Numbered from the stretch's first letter, positions 36,819 to 50,521 are shown. The stretch is 64,000 bases of DNA from Paraburkholderia fynbosensis (GCF_902859935.1 NZ_CADIKI010000003.1:407807-471806); one strand, 5' to 3'. Notes: a model not told the origin generated them from the letters alone. Made by a program: numbers and translations.

Positions 36819-37682
36819 TCAAAACGAAGCCACCGCATAATGCGCGGCAATCCCGGCAAACAGCGCGCCGCCCAGCCAGTTGTTATGCCGGAAAGCGGCG
36901 AAGCACGCCATCCGCTCGCGCTCGCGGATGAGCGTGTAGTGATAGACCGCGCAGGCCGCCGCTGCGGCCCAACCCACCCAGTACAGCGCGCCGAAGCCGA
37001 GCATCACACCAATGCCGACGTAAATGCCGAGCGTCACGGCATAGCACAGCATGATCGCGGCCACGTCGAAGCGGCCGAACGTGAGCGCCGACGTGCGGAT
37101 GCCGATCTTGATGTCGTCGTCGCGATCGACCATCGCATATTCGGTGTCGTACGCGACCGACCAGAACACGTTGGCGAGCAGCATCACCCATGCGAGCATC
37201 GGCACGTGGTCCTGAATCGCGGCGAACGCCATCGGAATGCCGAAGCCGAACGCGATCCCGAGATACGCCTGCGGAATCGCGAAGAACCGCTTGGTGAACG
37301 GGTATGAACCGGCGACGAACAGCGCCGCCACCGAAAGCTCCCTCGTCAGCGTGTTCAGCGGCAAGATCAACAGGAACGCCAGCAGCGACAACCCGGCCGC
37401 CAGCGCCACCGCTTCCCACGCCTTGATCTTGCCCGACGTGATCGGCCGATTTTCAGTGCGCTTCACGTAGCGGTCGAAATCACGATCCGCATAGTCGTTG
37501 ATCGCGCAGCCCGCCGAGCGCATCAGCACCGTGCCCACCGTGAAGATCACCAGCAGCGGCCAGGACGGATGTCCGTCGGACGCGATCCACAGCGCGTTGA
37601 GCGTTGGCCACAGCAGCAACAGGCTGCCGATCGGCTTGTCCATGCGCACGAGGCGCAGATACAGGGGAAGTCGGGCGAACAT
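36819..37682 (-). CDS. ubiA: 4-hydroxybenzoate octaprenyltransferase
   Basis: Membrane prenyltransferase that attaches the polyprenyl tail to 4-hydroxybenzoate in ubiquinone synthesis. From the ATG at 37682 the product has 287 residues with about eight transmembrane helices. The two Asp-rich motifs are [15 protein letters not shown] and [13 protein letters not shown]. The frame is open 47 codons further, but that part is Arg-rich and unlike the family N-terminus ([22 protein letters not shown]). ubiC is not adjacent. Confidence 0.95.
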   Translation of the reverse strand: MFARLPLYLRLVRMDKPIGSLLLLWPTLNALWIASDGHPSWPLLVIFTVGTVLMRSAGCAINDYADRDFDRYVKRTENRPITSGKIKAWEAVALAAGLSLLAFLLILPLNTLTRELSVAALFVAGSYPFTKRFFAIPQAYLGIAFGFGIPMAFAAIQDHVPMLAWVMLLANVFWSVAYDTEYAMVDRDDDIKIGIRTSALTFGRFDVAAIMLCYAVTLGIYVGIGVMLGFGALYWVGWAAAAACAVYHYTLIRERERMACFAAFRHNNWLGGALFAGIAAHYAVASF

Positions 37683-37814
37683 GGCGGAATCGGTGAAGTG
37701 GATGAAGTGCGCAAACGTTGCGGCTATTTTACGGGATGCACGCGGGCGGCTGTTTTTCGGGCGGGCGCGCTCCGAAACGCGAGGCCTGCCGCGCGGTTCG
37801 CTGAGCGGCACCGC

Positions 37815-37847
37815 AAAAAACAAAGCCTCCCGCGAAGGGAGGCTTTG
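37815..37847 (-). terminator. Intrinsic terminator of dps
   Basis: An 11-bp perfect stem (CAAAGCCTCCC / GGGAGGCTTTG) with a 5-base loop, followed on the minus strand by six U residues. It lies about 70 bp past the dps stop. Confidence 0.92.
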
Positions 37848-37916
37848 TGCCGTTTCAGTGCAAACAGCGCAACGTCGGCGCCTGAGCGGAGCGGCTCGCT
37901 CGCGAGGCGGCGACGC

Positions 37917-38411
37917 TCAAGCGAGCATCGAGCGCAGCATCCACGCGGTCTTTTCGTGCGTTTGCATGCGTTGCGTCAGCAGGTCGGCGGTCGGCTCGTC
38001 GTTGGCGGCTTCCGTCGACGGGAAAATCGCGCGTGCGGTGCGCACCACCGCCTCCTGGCCTTCCACCAGCTGGCGAATCATTTCTTCCGCGGCGGGCACG
38101 CCGTCCGCTTCCGGAATCGACGACAGCCTCGCGAAATCCTTGTAGCTGCCCGGCGCATGCACGCCCAGCGCGCGGATCCGTTCAGCGATCGAATCGACTG
38201 CCAGCGCCAGTTCGTTGTATTGCGTTTCGAACATCAGATGCAGCGTGTTGAACATCGGACCCGTCACGTTCCAGTGGAAGTTGTGGGTCTTCAGGTACAG
38301 CGTGTAGGTGTCGGCGAGCAAACGCGACAGACCTTCTGCAATCTTCTTGCGATCCTTGTCGCTGATCCCGATATTGACGTGCTGTACGGCTGCGGCTTCT
38401 TTCTTGGCCAT
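37917..38411 (-). CDS. dps: Dps-family DNA-binding ferritin-like protein
   Basis: Forms a 12-subunit shell that stores iron and protects DNA from peroxide. From the ATG at 38411 the product has 164 residues. It starts [21 protein letters not shown], a short Lys-bearing tail that may bind DNA. The inter-subunit ferroxidase site is in [28 protein letters not shown] with [14 protein letters not shown] frame open 20 codons further is less likely. Near katA and oxyR it forms an oxidative-stress block, and OxyR control is plausible. Confidence 0.94.
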   Translation of the reverse strand: MAKKEAAAVQHVNIGISDKDRKKIAEGLSRLLADTYTLYLKTHNFHWNVTGPMFNTLHLMFETQYNELALAVDSIAERIRALGVHAPGSYKDFARLSSIPEADGVPAAEEMIRQLVEGQEAVVRTARAIFPSTEAANDEPTADLLTQRMQTHEKTAWMLRSMLA

Positions 38412-38564
38412 GATGACTCCTTCGAAGAGTGATACGAACCGGTCGGCAAAGTGACGGTTTGCGCAAGGCAAACGCGAAACATCGAACGCTCGACAGTTTA
38501 GCCTGGAAATCTGCTGCGTTCGCGTGACACATGGCCACTTGCCGCTTTGACGGGTCGACTGCGA

Positions 38565-38738
38565 TCAACCGTCCAGCCTGTGTTGCAGGGCCTGCGCGAC
38601 GAGCACCGCCCACCCGCTCGCGACGATCGCGAAACCGGCTGCCTTGCGCACGCCGAATGCCCGCGCGAGTGTCTGCCGCCGTTGCGCACCGCGTGCTGCC
38701 GGCGAGCCGCCAAGCGCGGCCATCATCATCTGAATCAT
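38565..38738 (-). CDS. Small hypothetical membrane protein
   Basis: A 57-codon frame between katA and dps on the same strand, with GGGAG 8 bp before the ATG at 38738. The product starts MIQMMMAALGGSPAARGAQRR and carries one hydrophobic segment (AAGFAIVASGWAVLVAQAL) near the C-terminus. It starts 81 bp after the katA stop, so it may be co-transcribed. An ATG 63 bp upstream is open too. I recognise no family. Confidence 0.5.
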   Translation of the reverse strand: MIQMMMAALGGSPAARGAQRRQTLARAFGVRKAAGFAIVASGWAVLVAQALQHRLDG

Positions 38739-38819
38739 GATCGTACTCCCGCGATTCGTATCGATACCGGCGGGACGCCGCTGCGCCCCGCTTTGCTGCA
38801 TCGCTTCAACTACCGTTGC

Positions 38820-40274
38820 TTACTTCTTGACGCTTTCCGCCAGTTCGGCCAAAGCGGCGATCACGCCTTCTGCATAGGCCGGATCGGCGCGGCGGAAATG
38901 CTCGATCTGACGCGCGACGATGTCCTGCGGCACACCATCGATGTGGCGCGCGATGTTGCCGAACAAACGCTGGCGCTGTGCCGCATCGAACAGCGCGAAC
39001 AGCATGCCCGGCTGCGTGTAGTAGTCGTCGTCAGCGCGATGATCGTAGCGATCCACGGCGCCTGCCGCGAGCGGCGGCTCCGACGCGTTCGGGTCCTGTG
39101 CGAAGTCGCCGAAACGGTTCGGCTCGTAGTTCACGTTGCCGCCGAGGTTGCCGTCCGTGCGCAGCGCGCCGTCGCGATGAAACGAATGCGCGCTCGGCAC
39201 GCGCGGCGCATTCACCGGAATCTGATGGTGATTGATGCCGAGGCGATAGCGCTGCGTGTCACCGTACGAGAACAGGCGCCCCTGCAACAGACGGTCCGGC
39301 GAAAAGCCGATACCCGGCACCACGTTGGCCGGCGTGAATGCGGCTTGCTCGACGTCCGCGAAATAGTTCGCCGCGTTGCGGTTCAACTCGATCGTGCCGA
39401 CGTCGATCAGCGGATAGTCCTTCTGCGACCACACCTTCGTGATGTCGAACGGATTGAAACGATAGTTCGCCGCCTCCGCTTCCGGCATCACCTGAATCGC
39501 GAAGCGCCATGCCGGGAAGTTGCCCGCGTCGATGTTGCCGACCAGATCACGCTGCGCACTCTCGCGGTCCTGCGCAACCACTTGCGCGGCTTCGGCATCG
39601 GTGAAGTTTTCGATACCTTGCATCGACTTGAAGTGGAACTTGACCCAGAACCGCTCGTTATTCGCGTTGATGAACGAGTACGTGTGCGAACCGAAGCCGT
39701 GCATCTGCCGATAGTTCTTCGGAATGCCGCGGTCGCTCATCAGAATCGTCACCTGATGCAGCGACTCCGGATGACGCGACCAGAAGTCCCACGCGGCGAC
39801 GTTGCTGCGCATGTTGGTGTACGGATTGCGCTTCTGCGTGTGGATGAAGTCCGGAAACTTAAGCGGATCGCGGATGAAGAACACCGGCGTGTTATTGCCG
39901 ACCACGTCCCAGTTACCCTCGTCGGTGTAGAACTTGATCGAGAAGCCGCGCACGTCCCGTTCGGCATCGGCCGCGCCGCGCTCGCCCGCCACCGTCGAAA
40001 AGCGCATGAAAAGCGGCGTTTCCTTGCCGAGCGCCGCGAACACCTTTGCCTTCGTGTAGCGCGAGATGTCGTGCGTGACCTTCAGCGTGCCGAATGCGCC
40101 CGAACCCTTGGCGTGAACGCGGCGCTCGGGAATCACTTCGCGGTCGAAGTGAGCGAGCTTTTCGAGCAGCCAGACGTCTTGCAGCAAGACCGGGCCGCGC
40201 GGGCCGGCGGTCATCGAATTCTGGTTGTCGGCGATCGGCGCGCCGGCGGCATTGGTGAGCTTGCGTTCGGACAT
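38820..40274 (-). CDS. katA: Monofunctional haem catalase, clade 3 type
   Basis: Breaks down hydrogen peroxide. From the ATG at 40274 the product has 484 residues, the small-subunit catalase length. Catalytic His lies in [15 protein letters not shown], Asn in [14 protein letters not shown], and the proximal haem Tyr region is [23 protein letters not shown]. The gene is followed downstream by a small membrane ORF and dps and preceded by oxyR, all on the same strand. A 48-codon leader ORF with an excellent ribosome binding site lies between the promoter and katA. The frame remains open far upstream, but that part has no catalase sequence. Confidence 0.96.
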   Translation of the reverse strand: MSERKLTNAAGAPIADNQNSMTAGPRGPVLLQDVWLLEKLAHFDREVIPERRVHAKGSGAFGTLKVTHDISRYTKAKVFAALGKETPLFMRFSTVAGERGAADAERDVRGFSIKFYTDEGNWDVVGNNTPVFFIRDPLKFPDFIHTQKRNPYTNMRSNVAAWDFWSRHPESLHQVTILMSDRGIPKNYRQMHGFGSHTYSFINANNERFWVKFHFKSMQGIENFTDAEAAQVVAQDRESAQRDLVGNIDAGNFPAWRFAIQVMPEAEAANYRFNPFDITKVWSQKDYPLIDVGTIELNRNAANYFADVEQAAFTPANVVPGIGFSPDRLLQGRLFSYGDTQRYRLGINHHQIPVNAPRVPSAHSFHRDGALRTDGNLGGNVNYEPNRFGDFAQDPNASEPPLAAGAVDRYDHRADDDYYTQPGMLFALFDAAQRQRLFGNIARHIDGVPQDIVARQIEHFRRADPAYAEGVIAALAELAESVKK

Positions 40275-40341
40275 GGTAACTCCTGTGATTCTTATTGAAA
40301 GAGAGCGGGCAGACGCGGCATGAATGCCGCCAGCCGCTGCG

Positions 40342-40488
40342 TTAAGCGGACAAGGCCCGATCGACCAGCAACGACAACGCGACGGTGCGTATGCTCGGCG
40401 CCGAAGCTGTCGCGCAGACCGCGGCTGCGGCTGCGGCTGCCGGTTGGGCGACAAGCGCGTGAAGTTGCTGCGAGTCAGGTTGCACCAT
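40342..40488 (-). CDS. Small leader ORF upstream of katA
   Basis: A 48-codon frame with a near-perfect Shine-Dalgarno (AGGAGG, 5 bp before the ATG at 40488) and mostly GC-ending codons. The product includes an Ala run and no known motif: [16 protein letters not shown], then seven Ala. It ends 67 bp before katA, on the same strand. It may be a translated leader or a small protein. The strong ribosome binding site is the main evidence. Confidence 0.5.
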   Translation of the reverse strand: MVQPDSQQLHALVAQPAAAAAAAVCATASAPSIRTVALSLLVDRALSA

Positions 40489-40502
40489 GATTTCCTCCTG
40501 GG

Positions 40503-40517
40503 CCTTATCAGATAAGG
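40503..40517. promoter_or_regulatory. Perfect 15-bp palindrome in the katA leader
   Basis: CCTTATC-A-GATAAGG lies between the putative katA promoter and the leader ORF, about 16-30 bases into the transcript. It could be a repressor operator or a short RNA hairpin. No regulator is identified. Confidence 0.55.
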
Positions 40518-40539
40518 GATCGGGCGATCCATGGAGGAA

Positions 40540-40545
40540 ACTATA
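40540..40545 (-). promoter_or_regulatory. Likely -10 element of the katA transcript
   Basis: TATAGT on the minus strand, about 50 bp ahead of the leader ORF, with no good -35 box. The upstream DNA (40546-40600) is markedly AT-rich and holds CTATCAAATAG, fitting a promoter that needs an activator such as OxyR. A full OxyR site is not evident. Confidence 0.4.
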
Positions 40546-40717
40546 CCAACGCTATTAAAAGTACGTGTTTGATTAATTTTATCTATTTGATAGGCGAGAG
40601 GCGGACCCGGAAAGCGCGGGACTGCACTTCGCAAGATCGCGGCGCGCGCAAGGGCGTGCGCCGTGCCGAGGGTCGGCCAAAGGCACCGACCGGCACAGAG
40701 AAGGAAGAGATGGAACG

Positions 40718-41677
40718 CTAGTTGACCGCGACCGGCAGATCGAGCTTCTTGACGCCCGGCAGATCGCAGGCGCTGATCGCATCGCAAATGGCGTCGATCG
40801 CGGGCATGCGCGTGAAGCTCTTGCGCCACGCGAGCACGACGCGGCGATCCGGCACGGGCTCGTCGAATGCGACGTAGCTGAGCAGGCCTGCGTCGATGCC
40901 GCCCGCGTGCGGCTTGACCTCATGCACCGACATGCGCGGCAGGACGGTGATCCCGACGCCGCTCGCGACCATATGTCGAATGGTCTCCAGCGACGACCCT
41001 TCGAAGGTCTTCTGGATGCCGTCGGCGTTCTGCGAAAAACGCATCAGTTCCGGGCACACGCCCAGCACGTGATCGCGGAAGCAGTGGCCGCTGCCGAGCA
41101 GCAGCATGGTTTCCTGCTTCAGGTCGTCGGCGTCGATTTTCTGGCGGTTTTCCCACGCGTGGCCTGACGGCAGCGCGACGACGAACGGCTCGTCGTACAG
41201 CGGGCGCAGCATCAAACCGGTTTCGGGAAACGGCAACGCCATGATGGCGACGTCGATTTCACCCTGCTTGAGCAGTTCGATCAGCTTGAGCGTGTAATTT
41301 TCCTGCAGCATCAAGGGCATCTGCGGGACGCGCTTGATCATCTGCTTGACGAGCGTGGGCAGCAGGTACGGCCCGATCGTATAGATCACGCCGAGCCGCA
41401 ACGGTCCGACCAGCGGGTCCTTGCCCTGCTTGGCGATTTCCTTGATCGCGAGCGTCTGTTCGAGCACGCGCTGCGCCTGCGTGACGATCTGTTCGCCGAT
41501 CGGCGTGACGCTGACCTCGCTGGTGCCGCGCTCGAAGATCTGCACATTCAGCTCGTCTTCGAGCTTCTTGATAGCGACCGACAACGTCGGCTGGCTGACG
41601 AAACACGCTTCGGCGGCCCGGCCGAAGTGCCGCTCGCGGGCAACCGCCACGATGTATTTCAATTCGGTGAGCGTCAT
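40718..41677 (-). CDS. oxyR: Hydrogen peroxide-sensing LysR-type regulator OxyR
   Basis: Activates peroxide defence genes on oxidation. The 319-residue protein has an N-terminal LysR helix-turn-helix ([33 protein letters not shown] begins the domain). The redox-sensing cysteines are in [14 protein letters not shown], at the spacing seen in E. coli OxyR. The C-terminal sensing domain includes [20 protein letters not shown]. It lies about 440 bp upstream of katA, in the same orientation, with recG further upstream. Confidence 0.96.
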   Translation of the reverse strand: MTLTELKYIVAVARERHFGRAAEACFVSQPTLSVAIKKLEDELNVQIFERGTSEVSVTPIGEQIVTQAQRVLEQTLAIKEIAKQGKDPLVGPLRLGVIYTIGPYLLPTLVKQMIKRVPQMPLMLQENYTLKLIELLKQGEIDVAIMALPFPETGLMLRPLYDEPFVVALPSGHAWENRQKIDADDLKQETMLLLGSGHCFRDHVLGVCPELMRFSQNADGIQKTFEGSSLETIRHMVASGVGITVLPRMSVHEVKPHAGGIDAGLLSYVAFDEPVPDRRVVLAWRKSFTRMPAIDAICDAISACDLPGVKKLDLPVAVN

Positions 41678-41705
41678 TGGGGGACCAATCAGTGCAATGA
41701 ATTCG

Positions 41706-41731
41706 ATAGGTTCTAGTTATACACCCTATGG
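41706..41731. promoter_or_regulatory. Candidate OxyR autoregulatory site
   Basis: ATAG, 7 bp, TTAT, 7 bp, ATGG matches the first three quarters of the OxyR pattern (ATAG-N7-CTAT-N7-ATAG-N7-CTAT) with 4/4, 3/4 and 3/4. The last quarter does not match. It lies 29-54 bp upstream of the oxyR start. Confidence 0.35.
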
Positions 41732-41806
41732 GGTCGGTTCGCCACTTCTTGTTTCGGGGCTGACGCACGAGTCGTGCAGCGGCTTTTCCACGACGTCAAA
41801 CCCGCT

Positions 41807-44197
<2,391 letters not shown>

Positions 44198-44357
44198 GGG
44201 CTGCTTCGCAAGTACAATATCGGCTGTCAAAGGGTTCGCCGCCGACGGGGTTTACCGCAGGCGCGTGGGCTAGCGGGCCGCTCTGGCGTCCCGCAATCAT
44301 AGCCGCCCGGCTCCGGCTTCGGCTCAATTCAGTCTCAATTCGCTTCCAGTCGTTCGC

Positions 44358-45413
44358 ATGTTTACGCTTTCCGATTTCGATTTCGATCTGCCGCCCGAAC
44401 TGATCGCGCAAGTCGCCCTGCCCGAGCGCAGCGCCAGCCGTCTGCTCGAGGTGGACAACACGGGCGGCGCCGATGCCGCGCGTCTGATCGACCGCCGCTT
44501 CGCCGAGTTGCCCGAGTGCATCGCGCCCGGCGATCTGCTGGTCTTCAACGATACCAAAGTCCTGAAGGCGCGCTTCCTCGGCCAGAAGGCCAGTGGCGGC
44601 AAGGTCGAGGTGCTGGTGGAGCGCCTCACCGGCGAGCGCACGGCGCTCGCGCAGATCCGCGCGAGCAAGAGCCCGCAGCCGGGCACCACGCTGCGTCTCG
44701 CGGACGCGTTCGACGTCACGCTCGGCGAGCGGGTCGAGCCGTTCTACACGCTGCATTTCCCCGACGACTGCCTGACGCTGATCGAGCAGTTCGGCCGGCT
44801 GCCGCTGCCGCCGTACATCGAGCACGACCCCGATTCGACCGACGAGACCCGCTATCAGACCGTGTTCGCGCGGAATCCCGGCGCGGTCGCGGCGCCCACC
44901 GCCGGCCTGCATTTCGACGACGCGCTGCTCGCGCAACTCGACGCCCGCGGCGTGGAACGCGCAACGCTGACGCTGCACGTCGGCGCGGGCACGTTCCAGC
45001 CGGTGCGGGTCGAGAATCTCGCCGAGCACAAGATGCACAGCGAGTGGTATCACCTGCCGCAGTCGCTCGCCGACAGGATCGCGGCGACCAAGGCTCGCGG
45101 CAATCGCGTGGTCGCGGTGGGCACGACGTCGATGCGCGCGCTCGAAGCCGCCGCGCGCGACGCCGAAGCCGCCGGCCGGCCGCTCGCCGCGGCCAGCACG
45201 GAAACCGACATCTTCATCACGCCGGGCTACCAGTTCCGCGTGGTCGACCGGCTGGTGACGAATTTCCATTTGCCGAAGTCGACGTTGCTGATGCTGGTGT
45301 CGGCCTTCGCCGGCGTCGAGACCATTCGCGCGGCGTACCGTCATGCGATCGAAGAACGTTACCGGTTCTTCAGTTACGGCGATGCGATGCTGCTCACGCG
45401 CCGCGACGTCTGA
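44358..45413 (+). CDS. queA: S-adenosylmethionine:tRNA ribosyltransferase-isomerase
   Basis: Transfers the ribosyl part of S-adenosylmethionine to 7-aminomethyl-7-deazaguanine in tRNA, giving epoxyqueuosine. The 351-residue protein has [66 protein letters not shown] and the [10 protein letters not shown] and [35 protein letters not shown] blocks. tgt follows 190 bp later, after a hairpin, so the two act in one pathway. Confidence 0.97.
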   Translation: MFTLSDFDFDLPPELIAQVALPERSASRLLEVDNTGGADAARLIDRRFAELPECIAPGDLLVFNDTKVLKARFLGQKASGGKVEVLVERLTGERTALAQIRASKSPQPGTTLRLADAFDVTLGERVEPFYTLHFPDDCLTLIEQFGRLPLPPYIEHDPDSTDETRYQTVFARNPGAVAAPTAGLHFDDALLAQLDARGVERATLTLHVGAGTFQPVRVENLAEHKMHSEWYHLPQSLADRIAATKARGNRVVAVGTTSMRALEAAARDAEAAGRPLAAASTETDIFITPGYQFRVVDRLVTNFHLPKSTLLMLVSAFAGVETIRAAYRHAIEERYRFFSYGDAMLLTRRDV

Positions 45414-45449
45414 AACAGCCTCGCCGTTTGAAGTTTTTGCAGTCCCCAG

Positions 45450-45473
45450 GCCGCCGCGAACATTCGCGGCGGC
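45450..45473 (+). terminator. Hairpin after queA
   Basis: An 11-bp inverted repeat (GCCGCCGCGAA / TTCGCGGCGGC) followed by GTTT. Possibly a weak terminator or attenuator before tgt. Confidence 0.45.
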
Positions 45474-45588
45474 GTTTCAACGTTTGGGGCTGTCGATCAG
45501 AGTCAGCGCCTTAGCGCTTTCCCGGTCCGATGCAGAATCACCCATCCGAAGTCCGTTCCAACATTCGCGCCGGACTGTTTTCCGGTAG

Positions 45589-46794
<1,206 letters not shown>

Positions 46795-46802
46795 TGGGGT
46801 CC

Positions 46803-46835
46803 GGCGCGCGGATTCAACCGAAGAATCCGCGCGCC
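46803..46835 (+). terminator. Perfect hairpin after tgt
   Basis: A 13-bp perfect inverted repeat (GGCGCGCGGATTC / GAATCCGCGCGCC) with a 7-base loop, 9 bp after the tgt stop. There is no U-tract, so it may be a processing or attenuating structure between tgt and yajC. Confidence 0.5.
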
Positions 46836-46992
46836 GTGACCCGAAAACCTTACAATCCACTTTCGCGGACGGCGTAAAAAGGCTTTAAACGGTTGATCGC
46901 AAAGCCGATTCGCCGCGCCGACGCGCATCAGGCCGGTGGTAGAATAACCGGCTGATTTTTTTGATCGTTTGACTGATAACGGAGAGACCAAC

Positions 46993-47322
46993 GTGTCGTT
47001 CATTTCCAATGCCTTTGCCCAAGGCACAGCAACAGGTGGCATTGAATCGAACCTGATGAGCTTCCTGCCGCTGATCCTGATGTTCGGCGTGCTGTACTTC
47101 ATCATGATTCGCCCGCAAATGAAGCGCCAGAAGGAGCATCGCAACATGCTCGCCGCCATGGCCAAGGGCGACGAAGTGGTGACGAACGGCGGCATCGTCG
47201 GCAAGGTGACCAAGGTGGGTGAAGCTTACGTCGGCGTCGAAATCTCGGAAGGCACGGAAATCACCGTGCAGAAAGCGTCGGTCACGACGATTCTCCCGAA
47301 GGGCACGATCAAGTCGCTGTAA
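46993..47322 (+). CDS. yajC: Sec translocon accessory protein YajC
   Basis: Small single-pass membrane protein in the SecDF-YajC complex. 109 residues from a GTG start at 46993, preceded by GGAGAG at a 6-bp spacing. An upstream TTG is less likely. Sequence: MSFISNAFAQ, a transmembrane helix LMSFLPLILMFGVLYFIMIRPQMKRQKEH, then a cytoplasmic beta domain (GDEVVTNGGIVGKVTKVGEAYVGVEI). The FIMIRPQ motif is diagnostic. secD follows 118 bp later. Confidence 0.95.
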   Translation: MSFISNAFAQGTATGGIESNLMSFLPLILMFGVLYFIMIRPQMKRQKEHRNMLAAMAKGDEVVTNGGIVGKVTKVGEAYVGVEISEGTEITVQKASVTTILPKGTIKSL

Positions 47323-47440
47323 GGCCTGCTCTCTCGCGTCCGGCGCGGCCTCGCCGGCGATTCACGCCACCCCGTGCTGAACCGCCCGCGCTCATCGCCG
47401 GACGCATCGCTTCCAAGCCAACCTTCCCGTTGGACCACTC

Positions 47441-49489
47441 ATGAATCGCTACCCCCTCTGGAAATACGCCGTGATGCTGGTGGCTCTGGTCATCGGCCTC
47501 GTGTACACGCTGCCCAACCTGTTCGGCGAAGCGCCGGCGGTGCAGGTGTCGAGCGGCAAGGCAACGGTCCGGCTCGACTCGACCACGCTGGCTGCAGTCG
47601 AAGCCGCGCTCGTCGCCAATCAGATCAAGCCGACCGCCGTCACGTTCGACAATTCGACGACCAACGCGAACATTCGCGTGCGTCTGACGGACACCGACAC
47701 GCAATTGCGCGTCAAGGATCTGCTGCAGAAAACGCTGAACAGCGATCCGACCGATCCGCAGTTCATCGTCGCGCTGAACCTGCAAAGCGCATCGCCTACC
47801 TGGCTCTCGGCGCTGCACGCGCTGCCCATGTACCTCGGTCTCGATCTGCGCGGCGGTGTGCACTTCCTGCTGCAGGTGGACATGGCCGGCGCGCTCAACA
47901 AGAAGCTCGACTCGGACGCCTCGGACGTGCGCACGCTGCTGCGCGACAACAACGTGCGCGACGGCGGCGTGAATCGCGTGGGCCAGTCGGTGGTGATCAA
48001 TCTGGCCGATCAGGCCACGGCGGACGCGGCGCTCAAGCTGCTCGGACGCGGCATCAGCGAACTCCAGTGGGCCTCGCAGGCGGGCCAGGACGGCGGTGTG
48101 CAACTGGTCGGCACGTTCACGCCGGCGGTGCAACGGGCCGTGCAGGACGCCGCGCTCAAGCAGAACATCACCACGCTGCATAACCGCGTGAACGAACTCG
48201 GCGTGGCCGAGCCGGTGATCCAGCAGCAAGGCGCGGATCGCATCGTGGTCGAGCTGCCGGGCGTGCAGGACACGGCGAAGGCGAAGGACATCATCGGCCG
48301 CACGGCGACGCTCGAAGCGCGCCTCGCCGACCCGGTCAACACGCATCCGAATCCGTCCGACCCGGTGCCGCCGGGCGACGAACTGTTCACCCAGGGCAAC
48401 CAGACGCCGGTGCTGCTGCGCAAGCAGGTCATCTTCACGGGCGACCGGATTATCGACGCGTCGGCGGGTTTTGACGAACATCAGCGCCCGTCGGTCAGCC
48501 TGCGCCTCGACTCGGCCGGCGGCCGCGCGCTGCGCAGCGTATCGCGCGACAACATCGGCAAGCCGATGGCGATGGTGTTGTTCGAGCGTGGCAAGGGCGA
48601 AGTGCTGACGGTGGCGACCATCCAGTCGGAACTGGGCGACCGCTTCCAGATCACCGGCCAGCCCACCCCGCAAGCGGCCGCCGACCTCGCACTGCTGCTG
48701 CGCGCCGGTTCGCTTGCCGCGCCGATGGAAATCATCGAAGAACGCACGATCGGCCCGAGCCTCGGCGCCGATAACATCAAGAAGGGCTTCCACTCGGTGG
48801 TGTGGGGCTTCGCGGCGATCGCAGTGTTCATGATCGCGTACTACATGCTGTTCGGCGTGATCTCCACGATCGGCCTGTCGGTCAACCTGCTGCTGCTGAT
48901 CGCGGTGCTGTCGATGCTGCAGGCCACGCTGACCTTGCCGGGTATCGCCGCTATCGCGCTCGCGCTCGGTATGGCGATCGACTCGAACGTGCTGATCAAC
49001 GAACGCGTGCGTGAAGAACTGCGCAACGGCGCGCCGCCGCAACTGGCGATCCAGAACGGCTACGCGCATGCTTGGGCGACGATTCTCGACTCGAACGTCA
49101 CCACGCTGATCGCCGGCCTCGCGCTGCTCGCCTTTGGCTCCGGCCCGGTGCGCGGCTTCGCGATGGTCCACTGTATCGGCATTCTGACGTCGATGTTCTC
49201 GGCGGTGTTCTTCTCCCGCGGTATCGTCAACCTCTGGTACGGCGGCAAGAAGAAGCTGAAGTCGCTGGCGATCGGCCAGGTGTGGCGTCCGGAAACGGCG
49301 CCCGCGGGCTCGGCCGCTTACCTCGGCAATAACGACGCAGACACCGACACGGCGCGAGCCGTCGCCAAGGCTGCGGCCAAGCCGAAGGCCCCGGCGGGCG
49401 CGCAAGCGCGCACCGGCAAGCCGACTGTGCGCCGCCGCGATGCGTCGGGTTCCTCGAACACGCCGCAGAAGCCGGGTTCATCCCGCTGA
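47441..49489 (+). CDS. secD: Protein translocase subunit SecD
   Basis: Uses the proton gradient to pull translocated proteins into the periplasm. The 682 residues are more than the E. coli 615. An N-terminal helix (WKYAVMLVALVIGLVYTLPNLFG) is followed by the large periplasmic P1 domain with LGLDLRGGVHFLLQVDM and TLHNRVNELGVAEPVIQQQGADRIVVELPGVQDTAKAK. The RND-type membrane domain comes next, with IALALGMAIDSNVLINERVREELRNG. A Lys/Ala/Arg-rich cytoplasmic tail of about 50 residues ends it. secF starts 18 bp later. Confidence 0.96.
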   Translation: MNRYPLWKYAVMLVALVIGLVYTLPNLFGEAPAVQVSSGKATVRLDSTTLAAVEAALVANQIKPTAVTFDNSTTNANIRVRLTDTDTQLRVKDLLQKTLNSDPTDPQFIVALNLQSASPTWLSALHALPMYLGLDLRGGVHFLLQVDMAGALNKKLDSDASDVRTLLRDNNVRDGGVNRVGQSVVINLADQATADAALKLLGRGISELQWASQAGQDGGVQLVGTFTPAVQRAVQDAALKQNITTLHNRVNELGVAEPVIQQQGADRIVVELPGVQDTAKAKDIIGRTATLEARLADPVNTHPNPSDPVPPGDELFTQGNQTPVLLRKQVIFTGDRIIDASAGFDEHQRPSVSLRLDSAGGRALRSVSRDNIGKPMAMVLFERGKGEVLTVATIQSELGDRFQITGQPTPQAAADLALLLRAGSLAAPMEIIEERTIGPSLGADNIKKGFHSVVWGFAAIAVFMIAYYMLFGVISTIGLSVNLLLLIAVLSMLQATLTLPGIAAIALALGMAIDSNVLINERVREELRNGAPPQLAIQNGYAHAWATILDSNVTTLIAGLALLAFGSGPVRGFAMVHCIGILTSMFSAVFFSRGIVNLWYGGKKKLKSLAIGQVWRPETAPAGSAAYLGNNDADTDTARAVAKAAAKPKAPAGAQARTGKPTVRRRDASGSSNTPQKPGSSR

Positions 49490-49507
49490 GTCCCGGAGAA
49501 CAAGACC

Positions 49508-50458
49508 ATGGAATTTTTCCGTTTTCGCAAAGACATTCCGTTCATGCAGCGTGCGTTGATCTTCAACGCAATCTCGCTGCTGACGTTCCTTGCCGCTGTG
49601 TTCTTCCTCGTGCATCGCGGGCTGCACCTGTCGGTGGAGTTCACCGGCGGCACTGTGATCGAAGTGCAGTATCCGGGCGCCGTGCCGCTTGATCCGGTGC
49701 GCGGCACGCTGGCCAAACTCGGCTACGCGGATGCCCAGGTGCAGAACTTCGGCACCTCGCGCGACGTGCTGATCCGTCTGCCGCTCAAGCAGGGCTACAC
49801 GTCGGCGCAACAGAGCGATCAGGTGATGACCGCGCTGAAGGCCGAGACGCCGCAGGTGCAATTGCAACGCGTCGAGTTCGTCGGCCCGCAGGTCGGCAAG
49901 GAGCTCGCCACCGACGGCCTGCTCGCACTCGCCTGCGTGGTGGTCGGCATCGTGATCTACCTGTCGTTCCGCTTCGAATGGAAGTACGCGGTGGCCGGCG
50001 TGATCGCGAACTTGCACGACGTGGTGATCATTCTCGGCTTCTTTGCGTTCTTCCAGTGGGAGTTCTCGCTGTCGGTGCTGGCCGCGGTGCTCGCGGTGCT
50101 CGGCTATTCGGTGAACGAGTCGGTCGTTATCTTCGACCGGATTCGCGAGACCTTCCGCCGCGAACGCAAGATGACCGTGATCGAGGTGATCAACCACGCG
50201 ATCACCAGCACGATGTCGCGAACCGTCATCACGCACGGCTGTACGCAGATGATGGTGCTGTCGATGTTCCTGTTCGGCGGCCCGACGCTGCACTACTTCG
50301 CACTGGCGCTAACGGTCGGTATTCTGTTCGGTATCTATTCGTCGGTGTTCGTCGCCGCCGCGCTCGCGATGTGGCTGGGCGTGAAGCGCGAAGATCTGGT
50401 GAAGGACAAGAAGGAACGCACCGATCCGAACGATCCGAACGCAGGCGCGCAAGTCTGA
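49508..50458 (+). CDS. secF: Protein translocase subunit SecF
   Basis: Partner of SecD in the SecDF complex. The 316-residue protein has MEFFRFRKDIPFMQRALIFNAISLLTFLAAVFF at the N-terminus, the periplasmic SVEFTGGTVIEVQYP motif and six membrane helices with LGYSVNESVVIFDRIRETFRRERKM and TSTMSRTVITHGCTQM. GGAGAA precedes the ATG. A strong terminator closes the operon. Confidence 0.97.
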   Translation: MEFFRFRKDIPFMQRALIFNAISLLTFLAAVFFLVHRGLHLSVEFTGGTVIEVQYPGAVPLDPVRGTLAKLGYADAQVQNFGTSRDVLIRLPLKQGYTSAQQSDQVMTALKAETPQVQLQRVEFVGPQVGKELATDGLLALACVVVGIVIYLSFRFEWKYAVAGVIANLHDVVIILGFFAFFQWEFSLSVLAAVLAVLGYSVNESVVIFDRIRETFRRERKMTVIEVINHAITSTMSRTVITHGCTQMMVLSMFLFGGPTLHYFALALTVGILFGIYSSVFVAAALAMWLGVKREDLVKDKKERTDPNDPNAGAQV

Positions 50459-50491
50459 TCCTGTCGTAGAGGCGGACTTCGTCACCCATGC

Positions 50492-50521
50492 AAAAGGCCG
50501 GTTCAGGAGAACCGGCCTTTT
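50492..50521. terminator. Intrinsic terminator between secF and the convergent transporter gene
   Basis: A 13-bp perfect stem (AAAAGGCCGGTTC / GAACCGGCCTTTT) with a 4-base loop. The A and T runs at both ends let it act in both directions. Confidence 0.9.
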
